Shown here: piece by piece, positions 49,301-54,600 of the stretch | Layout of the letters: every line of letters begins with the position of its first letter | How positions within the stretch are numbered: the first letter of the stretch is position 1 | Assembly: GCF_036417845.1 (NCBI RefSeq) | Contig: NC_089980.1 | Span: 53,318,501-53,382,500 of the forward strand | Direction: 5' to 3' | DNA from: Apteryx mantelli | Lineage: Eukaryota; Chordata; Aves; Apterygiformes; Apterygidae | DNA: 64,000 bases | The notes under the pieces: model-generated | The model's input: only the letters and a program-made list of their open reading frames with translations | What the model was told of the DNA's origin: nothing | Database searches by the model: none | Made by a program: the position numbers and the translations under genes

Positions 49301-49710
49301 TATGGTTTGCCATATTAATCTGGCTTTTACTATGTAGGATACAAACTGAAATGGGTTGTATTGTATCCACCACATTCTTAAAATTCAGTTAAATTAAGGT
49401 AGCTTCTTCAGTGTTACAGCCTGTGCAGATCTCTTGAGTTGCACGGCTTAGGTCAGTTTTAATTTGCTGAAGTCCTGAGTCAGCATTCAAAAATATTTGG
49501 CACTGATCTCATACTTGGTGCTTGAAGACAGTTCTGGCCTTGAAGAATGATGAGGTATCCTTATGGTAGCTTTGTAATCACTGTTCTACTTACTTTTCCT
49601 CCTTTAACTTTTTTTTCCTAGATGAATGTGAAGAAGTTGAACACCAGTGTCAGAAAACAATTCAGCAACTGGAGGTCATTTTGGGAGAACCACTCCAGAG
49701 CTACTTTTAA
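8571..49710 (+). CDS. HEATR1: HEATR1 (BAP28/UTP10), HEAT repeat-containing protein 1, complete CDS in 44 exons
   Basis: HEATR1 is the vertebrate orthologue of yeast Utp10. It is a nucleolar U3 snoRNP/SSU-processome (t-UTP) subunit needed for rDNA transcription and 18S pre-rRNA processing (established for the family). I joined 44 coding exons, each with AG/GT borders and matching phases: 6,474 nt, 2,157 residues plus stop, against about 2,144 in human. The N-terminus [15 protein letters not shown] and C-terminus GEPLQSYF match the vertebrate protein, as does the colinear sequence between them. The U3snoRNP10 domain lies at roughly residues 240-355 and the BP28CT domain at roughly 1865-2025; the rest is HEAT-type helical repeats, with a clear [11 protein letters not shown] repeat near 2093. 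Start choice: first ATG in the first coding exon, G at -3, same start as human. No stop, frameshift or missing exon was seen. Exons are listed separately. Confidence 0.97.
8795..10090 (+). mobile_element. CR1 LINE, 5'-truncated, plus orientation, in HEATR1 intron 1
   Basis: About 1.3 kb of CR1 with remnants of the reverse-transcriptase half of ORF2. A segment around 9195-9260 encodes the recognisable CR1-type '[15 protein letters not shown]' block. The conserved tail follows ('cagcctggagaagag' near 9723, 'cccttccaacctgaattattctgtgatt' before 10090, split here by words). Stops and frameshifts interrupt the frame, so it is dead. It lies in the same orientation as HEATR1. A second CR1 in the opposite orientation starts about 540 bp later. 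Confidence 0.93.
10632..11250 (-). mobile_element. CR1 LINE 3' end, minus orientation, in HEATR1 intron 1
   Basis: It begins at the reverse complement of the CR1 tail (AATCATAGAAGGCTGGAAGG) and continues through the inverted copies of the same conserved blocks seen in the plus-oriented copy upstream, for example 'aaggctgaacaaaccca' near 10991. It is diverged, carries an internal A-rich insertion near 10800, and is non-coding. It ends about 215 bp before HEATR1 coding exon 2. Confidence 0.92.
11467..11683 (+). CDS. HEATR1: HEATR1 coding exon 2
   Basis: Residues 48-120, phases 1 to 2. The acceptor is ccacag and the donor gtaatc. It encodes the conserved [20 protein letters not shown] helix region of the HEATR1 N-terminus. 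Confidence 0.96.
12626..12767 (+). CDS. HEATR1: HEATR1 coding exon 3
   Basis: Residues 120-167, phases 2 to 0. The acceptor is ttcttag and the donor gtaaag. It encodes [20 protein letters not shown], nearly identical to the mammalian protein. Confidence 0.96.
13316..13417 (+). CDS. HEATR1: HEATR1 coding exon 4
   Basis: Residues 168-201, phase 0 to 0, 34 codons encoding [19 protein letters not shown] and onward. The acceptor is ggaaag behind a T-rich tract. The donor gttgtc is weak, but phase and homology fix it. Confidence 0.93.
14366..14506 (+). CDS. HEATR1: HEATR1 coding exon 5
   Basis: Residues 202-248, phase 0 to 0, acceptor tctag, donor gtacct. It encodes [20 protein letters not shown], leading into the U3snoRNP10 domain. 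Confidence 0.95.
15139..15350 (+). CDS. HEATR1: HEATR1 coding exon 6
   Basis: Residues 249-319, phases 0 to 2. The acceptor is cctag behind a strong T tract. The donor gttgag is unusual but needed to join LGKK to PFNYL in exon 7. It forms part of the U3snoRNP10 domain, including [18 protein letters not shown]. Confidence 0.95.
16696..16829 (+). CDS. HEATR1: HEATR1 coding exon 7
   Basis: Residues 319-364, phases 2 to 1, acceptor tgcag, donor gtaagt. It encodes [20 protein letters not shown], the end of the U3snoRNP10 domain. Confidence 0.95.
17682..17790 (+). CDS. HEATR1: HEATR1 coding exon 8
   Basis: Residues 364-400, phases 1 to 2, acceptor ttcttag, donor gtgagt. It starts with an acidic [10 protein letters not shown] stretch, then YIRHLEAIL as in mammals. 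Confidence 0.94.
18165..18275 (+). CDS. HEATR1: HEATR1 coding exon 9
   Basis: Residues 400-437, phases 2 to 2, acceptor ttgtag, donor gtaagt. It encodes [11 protein letters not shown], a HEAT-type helix conserved with mammals. Confidence 0.94.
18715..18832 (+). CDS. HEATR1: HEATR1 coding exon 10
   Basis: Residues 437-476, phases 2 to 0, acceptor ggcag, donor gtgggt. It encodes [16 protein letters not shown] and [10 protein letters not shown], as expected at this position. Confidence 0.94.
20039..20146 (+). CDS. HEATR1: HEATR1 coding exon 11
   Basis: Residues 477-512, phase 0 to 0, acceptor tttcag, donor gtttgt. It encodes [20 protein letters not shown], a conserved HEAT repeat. Confidence 0.95.
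20567..20662 (+). CDS. HEATR1: HEATR1 coding exon 12
   Basis: Residues 513-544, phase 0 to 0, acceptor ccccag directly after a run of 18 T, donor gtaagt. It encodes [18 protein letters not shown]. Confidence 0.95.
21664..21752 (+). CDS. HEATR1: HEATR1 coding exon 13
   Basis: Residues 545-574, phases 0 to 2, acceptor ttccag, donor gtatgt. It encodes [17 protein letters not shown], matching the mammalian NLLNLFQRAELSKNGEW block. Confidence 0.94.
22059..22270 (+). CDS. HEATR1: HEATR1 coding exon 14
   Basis: Residues 574-645, phases 2 to 1, acceptor atttag behind a T-rich tract, donor gtaaag. It encodes [15 protein letters not shown] and [13 protein letters not shown], all at homologous positions. 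Confidence 0.95.
22939..23060 (+). CDS. HEATR1: HEATR1 coding exon 15
   Basis: Residues 645-685, phases 1 to 0, acceptor aatag a few bases after a 12-C run, donor gtgtgt. It encodes [19 protein letters not shown]. Confidence 0.94.
23566..23763 (+). CDS. HEATR1: HEATR1 coding exon 16
   Basis: Residues 686-751, phase 0 to 0, acceptor ccaag, donor gtaagg. It encodes [20 protein letters not shown] and a following helix FSVAIRVF. Confidence 0.95.
24954..25137 (+). CDS. HEATR1: HEATR1 coding exon 17
   Basis: Residues 752-813, phases 0 to 1, acceptor ttgcag, donor gtgagt. It encodes [20 protein letters not shown], less conserved than its neighbours. Confidence 0.94.
25389..25537 (+). CDS. HEATR1: HEATR1 coding exon 18
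   Basis: Residues 813-862, phases 1 to 0, acceptor ttttag, donor gtattt. It encodes [20 protein letters not shown]. The [12 protein letters not shown] segment seems a few residues longer than in human. Confidence 0.94.
25538..27662 (+). other. HEATR1 intron 18, no feature recognised
   Basis: About 2.1 kb without any recognised repeat family, RNA gene or conserved open frame. It holds an A run of about 18 at 25737-25754. The other HEATR1 introns over 300 bp are similar: apart from the CR1 pair in intron 1 and short homopolymers, I see only AT-rich sequence. I looked for C/D-box snoRNAs on the plus strand and found isolated TGATGA boxes (for example near 27238 and 28121) without a correctly spaced CTGA and terminal stem. 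Confidence 0.5.
27663..27855 (+). CDS. HEATR1: HEATR1 coding exon 19
   Basis: Residues 863-927, phases 0 to 1, acceptor tttaag, donor gtaaag. It encodes [19 protein letters not shown], then [13 protein letters not shown]. The preceding intron is 2.1 kb and no repeat was recognised in it. Confidence 0.95.
28430..28602 (+). CDS. HEATR1: HEATR1 coding exon 20
   Basis: Residues 927-984, phases 1 to 0. The acceptor AG follows directly on a C-rich pyrimidine tract, donor gtatct. It encodes [18 protein letters not shown], a textbook HEAT repeat. Confidence 0.95.
29496..29663 (+). CDS. HEATR1: HEATR1 coding exon 21
   Basis: Residues 985-1040, phase 0 to 0, acceptor actag, donor gtgagt. It encodes [19 protein letters not shown], matching mammals. 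The first third is diverged and lysine-rich. Confidence 0.92.
30524..30766 (+). CDS. HEATR1: HEATR1 coding exon 22
   Basis: Residues 1041-1121, phase 0 to 0, acceptor ttacag, donor gtatgg. It encodes [20 protein letters not shown] and ends in FQITALRQ. Confidence 0.95.
31545..31676 (+). CDS. HEATR1: HEATR1 coding exon 23
   Basis: Residues 1122-1165, phase 0 to 0, acceptor ttgtag, donor gtaagt. It encodes [20 protein letters not shown] and SSVFKG. Confidence 0.96.
32284..32390 (+). CDS. HEATR1: HEATR1 coding exon 24
   Basis: Residues 1166-1201, phases 0 to 2, acceptor tttcag, donor gtaaaa. It encodes [15 protein letters not shown] and the basic, Gln-rich TRRQKMQQQ segment, probably a flexible loop. 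Confidence 0.95.
33514..33657 (+). CDS. HEATR1: HEATR1 coding exon 25
   Basis: Residues 1201-1249, phases 2 to 2, acceptor ttttag, donor gtaatg. It encodes [20 protein letters not shown] and LFNLLSR. Confidence 0.96.
34157..34173. repeat. C homopolymer, 17 bp
   Basis: An uninterrupted C17 in HEATR1 intron 25, preceded by a T run of about 10 with a short GTCGTT spacer. It is a G-quadruplex-poor but slippage-prone homopolymer and a likely site of length errors. Confidence 0.9.
34469..34587 (+). CDS. HEATR1: HEATR1 coding exon 26
   Basis: Residues 1249-1289, phases 2 to 1, acceptor tatag, donor gtaaaa. It encodes [20 protein letters not shown], almost invariant in vertebrates. Confidence 0.96.
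34859..34980 (+). CDS. HEATR1: HEATR1 coding exon 27
   Basis: Residues 1289-1329, phases 1 to 0, acceptor ttgcag, donor gtaagt. It encodes [20 protein letters not shown], followed by [13 protein letters not shown]. Confidence 0.97.
36414..36542 (+). CDS. HEATR1: HEATR1 coding exon 28
   Basis: Residues 1330-1372, phase 0 to 0, acceptor ttccag, donor gtaaat. It encodes [20 protein letters not shown]. Confidence 0.97.
37271..37299. repeat. T homopolymer, 29 bp
   Basis: T29 in HEATR1 intron 28 is the longest homopolymer in the window. It is not next to an acceptor and is not preceded by a recognisable retroposon body, so it is listed as a simple repeat only. Confidence 0.9.
37869..38099 (+). 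CDS. HEATR1: HEATR1 coding exon 29
   Basis: Residues 1373-1449, phase 0 to 0, acceptor aatag, donor gttaga (non-optimal). It encodes [20 protein letters not shown] and [11 protein letters not shown]. Confidence 0.96.
39004..39022. repeat. (GCT)6 trinucleotide repeat
   Basis: Six GCT units in HEATR1 intron 29. It is intronic, short, and probably only a polymorphic marker. Confidence 0.9.
39797..39923 (+). CDS. HEATR1: HEATR1 coding exon 30
   Basis: Residues 1450-1492, phases 0 to 1, acceptor aacag, donor gtaacc. It encodes [20 protein letters not shown], matching mammals. Confidence 0.95.
40778..40944 (+). CDS. HEATR1: HEATR1 coding exon 31
   Basis: Residues 1492-1547, phases 1 to 0, acceptor aacag, donor gtaata. 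The first half is diverged and lysine-rich. The second half, [17 protein letters not shown], is highly conserved. Confidence 0.95.
41594..41640 (+). CDS. HEATR1: HEATR1 coding exon 32 (47 nt)
   Basis: Residues 1548-1563, phases 0 to 2, acceptor aacag, donor gtatgc. It is the smallest exon of the gene, encoding [15 protein letters not shown]. Both neighbouring phases require it. Confidence 0.93.
42500..42623 (+). CDS. HEATR1: HEATR1 coding exon 33
   Basis: Residues 1563-1604, phases 2 to 0, acceptor tctag, donor gtatgt. It encodes [19 protein letters not shown] and [15 protein letters not shown]. Confidence 0.95.
43507..43647 (+). CDS. HEATR1: HEATR1 coding exon 34
   Basis: Residues 1605-1651, phase 0 to 0, acceptor ttgtag, donor gtgagg. 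It encodes [18 protein letters not shown] and [15 protein letters not shown], a HEAT repeat. Confidence 0.96.
43846..44135 (+). CDS. HEATR1: HEATR1 coding exon 35 (largest, 290 nt)
   Basis: Residues 1652-1748, phases 0 to 2, acceptor ttgtag, donor gtattg. It encodes [20 protein letters not shown] and [14 protein letters not shown], colinear with mammals. Confidence 0.97.
44798..44948 (+). CDS. HEATR1: HEATR1 coding exon 36
   Basis: Residues 1748-1798, phases 2 to 0, acceptor ttgcag, donor gtgagc. It encodes [20 protein letters not shown] and LPHFLSPYL. Confidence 0.96.
45621..45779 (+). CDS. HEATR1: HEATR1 coding exon 37
   Basis: Residues 1799-1851, phase 0 to 0, acceptor gatag, donor gttagg (non-optimal). 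It encodes [20 protein letters not shown], followed by LPAI. Confidence 0.94.
46256..46390 (+). CDS. HEATR1: HEATR1 coding exon 38
   Basis: Residues 1852-1896, phase 0 to 0, acceptor aacag, donor gtggat. It opens the BP28CT domain with [19 protein letters not shown] and SQLTAFF-like [14 protein letters not shown]. Confidence 0.94.
46650..46754 (+). CDS. HEATR1: HEATR1 coding exon 39
   Basis: Residues 1897-1931, phase 0 to 0, acceptor tctag, donor gtaagg. It encodes [20 protein letters not shown] and FRPLFFK of BP28CT. Confidence 0.96.
46848..47016 (+). CDS. HEATR1: HEATR1 coding exon 40
   Basis: Residues 1932-1988, phases 0 to 1, acceptor ttcag, donor gtaagt. It encodes [20 protein letters not shown] of BP28CT. 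The intron before it is only 93 bp, the shortest in the gene. Confidence 0.97.
47722..47749. repeat. (GTTT)n microsatellite
   Basis: About seven GTTT units in HEATR1 intron 40, followed at once by a C9 run and then the C-rich tract and acceptor of exon 41. The repeat forms the upstream part of an unusually long polypyrimidine tract. Confidence 0.9.
47776..47930 (+). CDS. HEATR1: HEATR1 coding exon 41
   Basis: Residues 1988-2039, phases 1 to 0. The acceptor AG sits behind C homopolymers, donor gtattg. It encodes [20 protein letters not shown], the end of BP28CT. The intron before it carries a GTTT microsatellite. Confidence 0.96.
48282..48440 (+). CDS. HEATR1: HEATR1 coding exon 42
   Basis: Residues 2040-2092, phase 0 to 0, acceptor cacag, donor gttagg. 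It encodes [20 protein letters not shown], almost invariant. Confidence 0.97.
49064..49172 (+). CDS. HEATR1: HEATR1 coding exon 43
   Basis: Residues 2093-2129, phases 0 to 1, acceptor tatag, donor gtaatg. It encodes the terminal HEAT repeat [20 protein letters not shown], then [10 protein letters not shown]. Confidence 0.97.
49622..49710 (+). CDS. HEATR1: HEATR1 coding exon 44 with stop
   Basis: Residues 2129-2157 and TAA at 49708-49710, acceptor cctag. It encodes [18 protein letters not shown] and the conserved end GEPLQSYF. Confidence 0.98.
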
Positions 49711-49819
49711 GTTATCCCCTTTGTTTTCATCTTTTGTCTGTATCTTAACTTCAGACATGCAAGTGATATGGGCAAACTGTCATTCTCATTTTTATCAGAG
49801 TTAAGATCTTAATTTTTTT

Positions 49820-49825
49820 AATAAA
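49820..49825 (+). promoter_or_regulatory. HEATR1: HEATR1 poly(A) signal AATAAA
   Basis: A canonical AATAAA lies 110 nt after the stop codon, giving a 3' UTR of only about 130 nt with cleavage near 49840-49845. It is the first AATAAA after the stop. Confidence 0.85.
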
Positions 49826-49845
49826 ATATTGTAAGAATCTGGCTT

Positions 49846-50309
49846 TATCACTTCTGGATGGTTTGGGGACTAGGTTTGTTTTTCTGCAAGCAGCTCTAAG
49901 ACTAGGGAACTGGAACAAGCTATAAGCAAATTCTGATAGTTATGCACAAACACATGGTGCAAATGTGCAAGACTCACTAAATTCCGCTGTGGTAGGGGCT
50001 GCAGTCACTGTCCCTGTGCAGGAGCTGCCAGGCTATGGTACTCAGTGAAAGCATGCACTGCAGCCTTTTCTGTGCTTTTCTATGGTTTTTAGAGAAGTAA
50101 AAAAGTGATCCCACAGAAGATAGATACAAAACAACACAGGATTCATGTAGGAGATTTAAGAGACTGCCACCTATTAGTAGTTTAAGTTGATCTTCAGGTA
50201 AATAATCTATGTTAATGAATTTGCCCAATCTGTTGCAGATATGGGTAAGAAAGACAATAAGTGAAACGACAAAATAAGACAAAGAAGGATCACAGCAATT
50301 TAGCTACTC
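49846..50309. other. Convergent intergenic gap HEATR1/LGALS8
   Basis: About 460 bp between the predicted 3' ends of two converging genes. No gene or repeat was recognised. There is no long GC-rich insulator-like block, so transcriptional overlap through this gap is possible. Confidence 0.6.
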
Positions 50310-50334
50310 CTGAAGAAAACCATAGTTCATAAGT

Positions 50335-50340
50335 TTTATT
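50335..50340 (-). promoter_or_regulatory. LGALS8: Candidate distal LGALS8 poly(A) signal
   Basis: TTTATT on the plus strand is AATAAA on the gene strand. With the stop at 51508-51510 this would give a 3' UTR of about 1.2 kb (50.31-51.51 kb). Further AATAAA copies on the gene strand near 51.07 and 50.82 kb could give shorter ends, and which is used cannot be read from sequence. Confidence 0.5.
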
Positions 50341-51507
50341 TTCACTTACAGTTTTTATACATCAAAGCTAGTAGTTTATCTTTTCAGGTACTTCTTGAAA
50401 CTTGCTTCAGTCTTTTAGCAGATATTAAGATAAATAGGAATATCTTTCAAGCATGTACTGACAGACAATAGCTACTTTTTAAAAATAACAGTATAAAAAT
50501 TAAGACTGTTGCCAGTTGTAAGGAAAACTCAATAGGAACAGTTTCTTTCAGATAGCATTTTAATACAAGAATCTGAAAAAGGATTCATTCTCTTTTCCAC
50601 TGATGAATATCCAAGTCTCACCTCAAATGAAACTTTCTGTGGAACACCTAGGTTCACATGTTTTAAAATGAAATCAGAAATATCTACTTCAGTCCCTGAG
50701 CAATCTCAGCTCAGTTGGGAGCCCTTTCAGATCAACTAAAGGGTTTTCAGAAGCTCATGACAAGATCAAAGCTAGCAGGCTTTGGGGATTTGGGGGTTTT
50801 TTTGTTTGGTTGGTTTTTTTTGATTTATTTATTTGCTTCATTTTGGAAAACTGAAAGCTAGAAATGCTTCTGTGTGGTTGATTTAAGCCAGCTATAAGTA
50901 GAGTTGACATAGCCATGAATAGCAGAGAGGATACTACTGCAGTAGCAGGCTAAGTAGGATCAAATTCCTCCTTGCCTTTCCCAAAACTAATGCATCAACT
51001 GGTTGCTTAATCTAGCCGTGGCAAAAAGGTTACAACCACTAACAAAAACTGAAGCAGGAGACTTTTTCGTAATTTTATTTTAAATGACCAGGTAGTGGCC
51101 CATTAACAGTGGATAGTCATATTTTCAGCTCCTATTTCAGTCTAGTTTCTACTTCACAGTATTGAATGTATGCTATTAAGGAATGACTAGTAGTAGTTTA
51201 ACTTAAACATACAGAGTGCAGTTGTTAGGCACAGTATGATGCAGCATTTTTATATTGCTACGTTCAGTAATAGAGGTGAGCTATCTGAGCAGACACTTAC
51301 TTATCTTGCCAGGATATTGTAAACTAGGGGGAGATTTAATCTCAGAGTTAGCAATGCTGGTACTCACCTAAATCAGAGAGGCAGATACAGAAGCCTGAAT
51401 AGATAAAGACAGGCTGAGGATGAGTCAGCACCAGTTTGTACTTGACAAGAAAGAAACAACTCATTAGAATAAGTTTACTTCTTTTAGTACTGATTGACTG
51501 AAAGGAA

Positions 51508-51657
51508 CTACCAGCTCCTCACATCTAGCAATTGAACATCTCCTGTGACTTCCAGCAGATTGATCTTTTCAAGCTGTTTAAAGCGATGCTTGTACTCCAG
51601 AGTGTGCACACCATTAATAGCAACTTTGAACTGATGGGCATCACAGAAGATTATCAG
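51508..51657 (-). CDS. LGALS8: LGALS8 last coding exon (C-domain end, stop)
   Basis: 49 codons plus TAG, phase 0 start, acceptor ttttcag on the gene strand. It encodes [20 protein letters not shown], then [18 protein letters not shown], and ends LLDVRSW, matching the human galectin-8 C-terminus. Confidence 0.97.
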   Translation of the reverse strand: MIIFCDAHQFKVAINGVHTLEYKHRFKQLEKINLLEVTGDVQLLDVRSW

Positions 51658-54600
51658 CTGAAAACAAGAAGAGGAACAGTCAAGTTTTAAGTTCAGTTAA
51701 GACAAGAAAAACAACCTGATGATCAAGCTTGGGCTCAAGCAAGCTCTGCTTCTGGTCTGAAAAATCCTTTCACAGGAAAGAAACAGAAAATGTGGTACTT
51801 CAACAAAATTCAATTAATTAAACTTAGTCCTGAGCACAGCTTGAATTACTTGCAACTACTTAAATCAGGGAGAGATGGCTCTCATCAGATCTTTGCTTCC
51901 TGTGATCCCACCTAATCCTAAACATTCAAGACATTAAGATGTAGGAATGCCAGTTTTGTAAAATCTGTATTAGTGGCATGACTTTTAAGCCCCGCTGCAA
52001 ACTATTTTTGTGCAGAATTACAAGTATGGTGCTGTATTTCAGTTAATCTTACCTCAAAGTACATTCCTGGACTGAAAGGGAAATTGGCAACTTCCTTTTC
52101 TTCTTCTCCCCAGCTGTCATGGAGGTAAGAGTTTCTTACAAAAACTTCAGTCTTCATTCGGGGATTCAGATGTAATGCAATGTCCTCTGAGTCACTTGAT
52201 TTCAGGTTTATAGCAAAGCTGGAAGACATTTTTTTTTTTTTTAAGTTTGTTATACCAAGAGTTTATAAATATGAGGCACTAATCCATGCTGTCTACCAAG
52301 CCTTTAACTGATACTCAGAGCTGTTCTGGAACCAGGGCTGTGATTATCAAAGAACCAAGCAGGCAGTTAACATGCAACTGCCTCCTTTGCACAGCAGCTT
52401 GTGCTGGAGGCAGCAAACATAGGACATGACCCTGACAGATCTGCTTTTTCCCTAACAACGTTCTGTTCATGCCTCAGCAATCTGGGGGAAGGGAAGAGCA
52501 AGGAGGCACTGAGCAAAGCTGACTGCAGTCAGTGCTGACTAGAAAGCAGTGTTCTCACAGGAACGTACCATGCTACACACGCCACCATCTCTTTCCCTTA
52601 ACAAGGGCAGGCAATGGAGATGATTGGGAGGCTTTGTTTTACTGAAGTGACATTATTATATTCTTTCTGCTGACAAACTGGTTCAACTGTGTAAGTAAAG
52701 GTTTGAGGATTCTCTGTACATTTAAGAATGATAGGAGACCATTCATACGAAACAGTACTTTGTAGGCACAGTAGCTCTGCCCAGGCTGATGCACCCTGCA
52801 ATCCCAGACGTGTCCACAGCACAGGATTCCTAACAGGGAAGCTCTAGAGAAGCGTGGTCGGAGAAAAGAGTGAGCCAAATTTAGAGAAGTGCTTCAACCT
52901 CTGGCAAAGACCCCACTGAGTCTGAAGAAACACTTCTCTCCAAATTAACTCCAGCTGTCAGATTGTTCCCTTCCTTTGGTGAAGCCTAGAACTGCTTACA
53001 GTCCAGAGAGCAACTGCCATATTTTGAAGCTATTAAGTTCTTTCTCGCTGAGAACTAGGAACACATACACCTGTGTCAACTGAGAGAAAGGCTTTATACA
53101 ACTTGCAAACTCCACAAAAATCTGTATGTTTAAAGCAAACACAAAGAGCAGACAACTGACTGTGCTTTAACTAGCTCCTAACAGTCTCTTCATGCATATA
53201 AGCAAGAGCACTTTAAACATGCTAACAAGCTTTTCAAACAAACAAAAAAAAAAACCAAAATGCTACTACTTGAGTATTAAAGATCTTGTCCCATTTCAAG
53301 TCCATTCAGCTTTATTGATGAGATTTCTAGAGTTTGAGTTCTAGTAATAATTTGAACTCTAAGTGCTGTACAGCTGCTGGAAAGATTTAAATGTGTTCTG
53401 AGGAAGCAGGAGTGCAATGCATACACACACAATGAATAAAGAGCACACTTCTCAATCTGCACTAATTGCTTCATTTTTAGGCATGTTTCTGCAGAGTCAA
53501 AGACACCCTTCAAGCAAAGGGAATGCTGGAGCGCACACATTTGCCTAGCTCTGTTTTGACCATGTTGTGCTCCCCTTCCCCCACCCCCCTTTTTTTTTTA
53601 AATCACATTGATAAGGTGCCTTCTTTGCAATCCGTCATTCCTTCTTTGCTATTAAAATGATAGCTCCTACTCCCCCACCAGCTTTTATCCCTCAACTGTT
53701 GTCAGTTAAGCACCTTCATGCCCCTCATATGCCTGAGGGGATATTCCTAGATGCATTCAGAGGAACCTTGCAACATGCAGCATTTGAGCACGCTAGCAAC
53801 CCATCTCATTAACTCACTCATATTCCATCTACTTCTGCCAATTTCCTTACTGTTGGATCTCTTTAGGATAAAAGTGATCCTTGTATTGCACGTGTGCACA
53901 CTCACATGCCTTGCATAACAGAAATCCAAAACAGATGCACATAATCTTGTGAAGGATGCAGGTTTAGCAGGTAAAAAAAATAAAATCAAATCAGGTTTTA
54001 TCTTCACTTTTCACAATGAAGCTGCTCTGTGAGTCATTTCTAAAGTAGTACCCCACAGGTTCCCAAGAAAACTGCACTTTAGTTTCAGATGACTCCAGAT
54101 GCAAAGTTGCAAGTCAGTAAAGATACACTGAGGCAATGGAAAAAGCCTATTTCTTCTCAAGAGTAGCTTAGTTAAGGGCAAGGGTAAGGGGGGAAAAAAA
54201 ACAAAAAACAAAAAAATCAGTAACTTACCTATTTGCATTTTTGTTCACTTCTCCTTTAATAGCAACTGTGTGTCCTGGACGAAGTGCAGAATTGAGTCTG
54301 CCAACATAAGGAACTCCCTGGAAGTATAATCGGGCATAATTTTGACTGCGACTTACTTTTTCAATATACAAGCTGAGCTTTTACTCTAGTCTGATCTATA
54401 ATTACACATCTGCACCCACAGCGAAAGTTAGTCCTACCAATACATTCCTGGATACTAATACTGTGGTAAAGCTATACTGACATGAACACATCAATGTTTA
54501 CTTTTCTTCCCCTAGATCTAGAACCTTGGGTTCAAAATCGACATAATCTACAGCTGCTTCTGCCACCACTAATGGAGGGGTGTTGCACTGGGGAAAAGCA

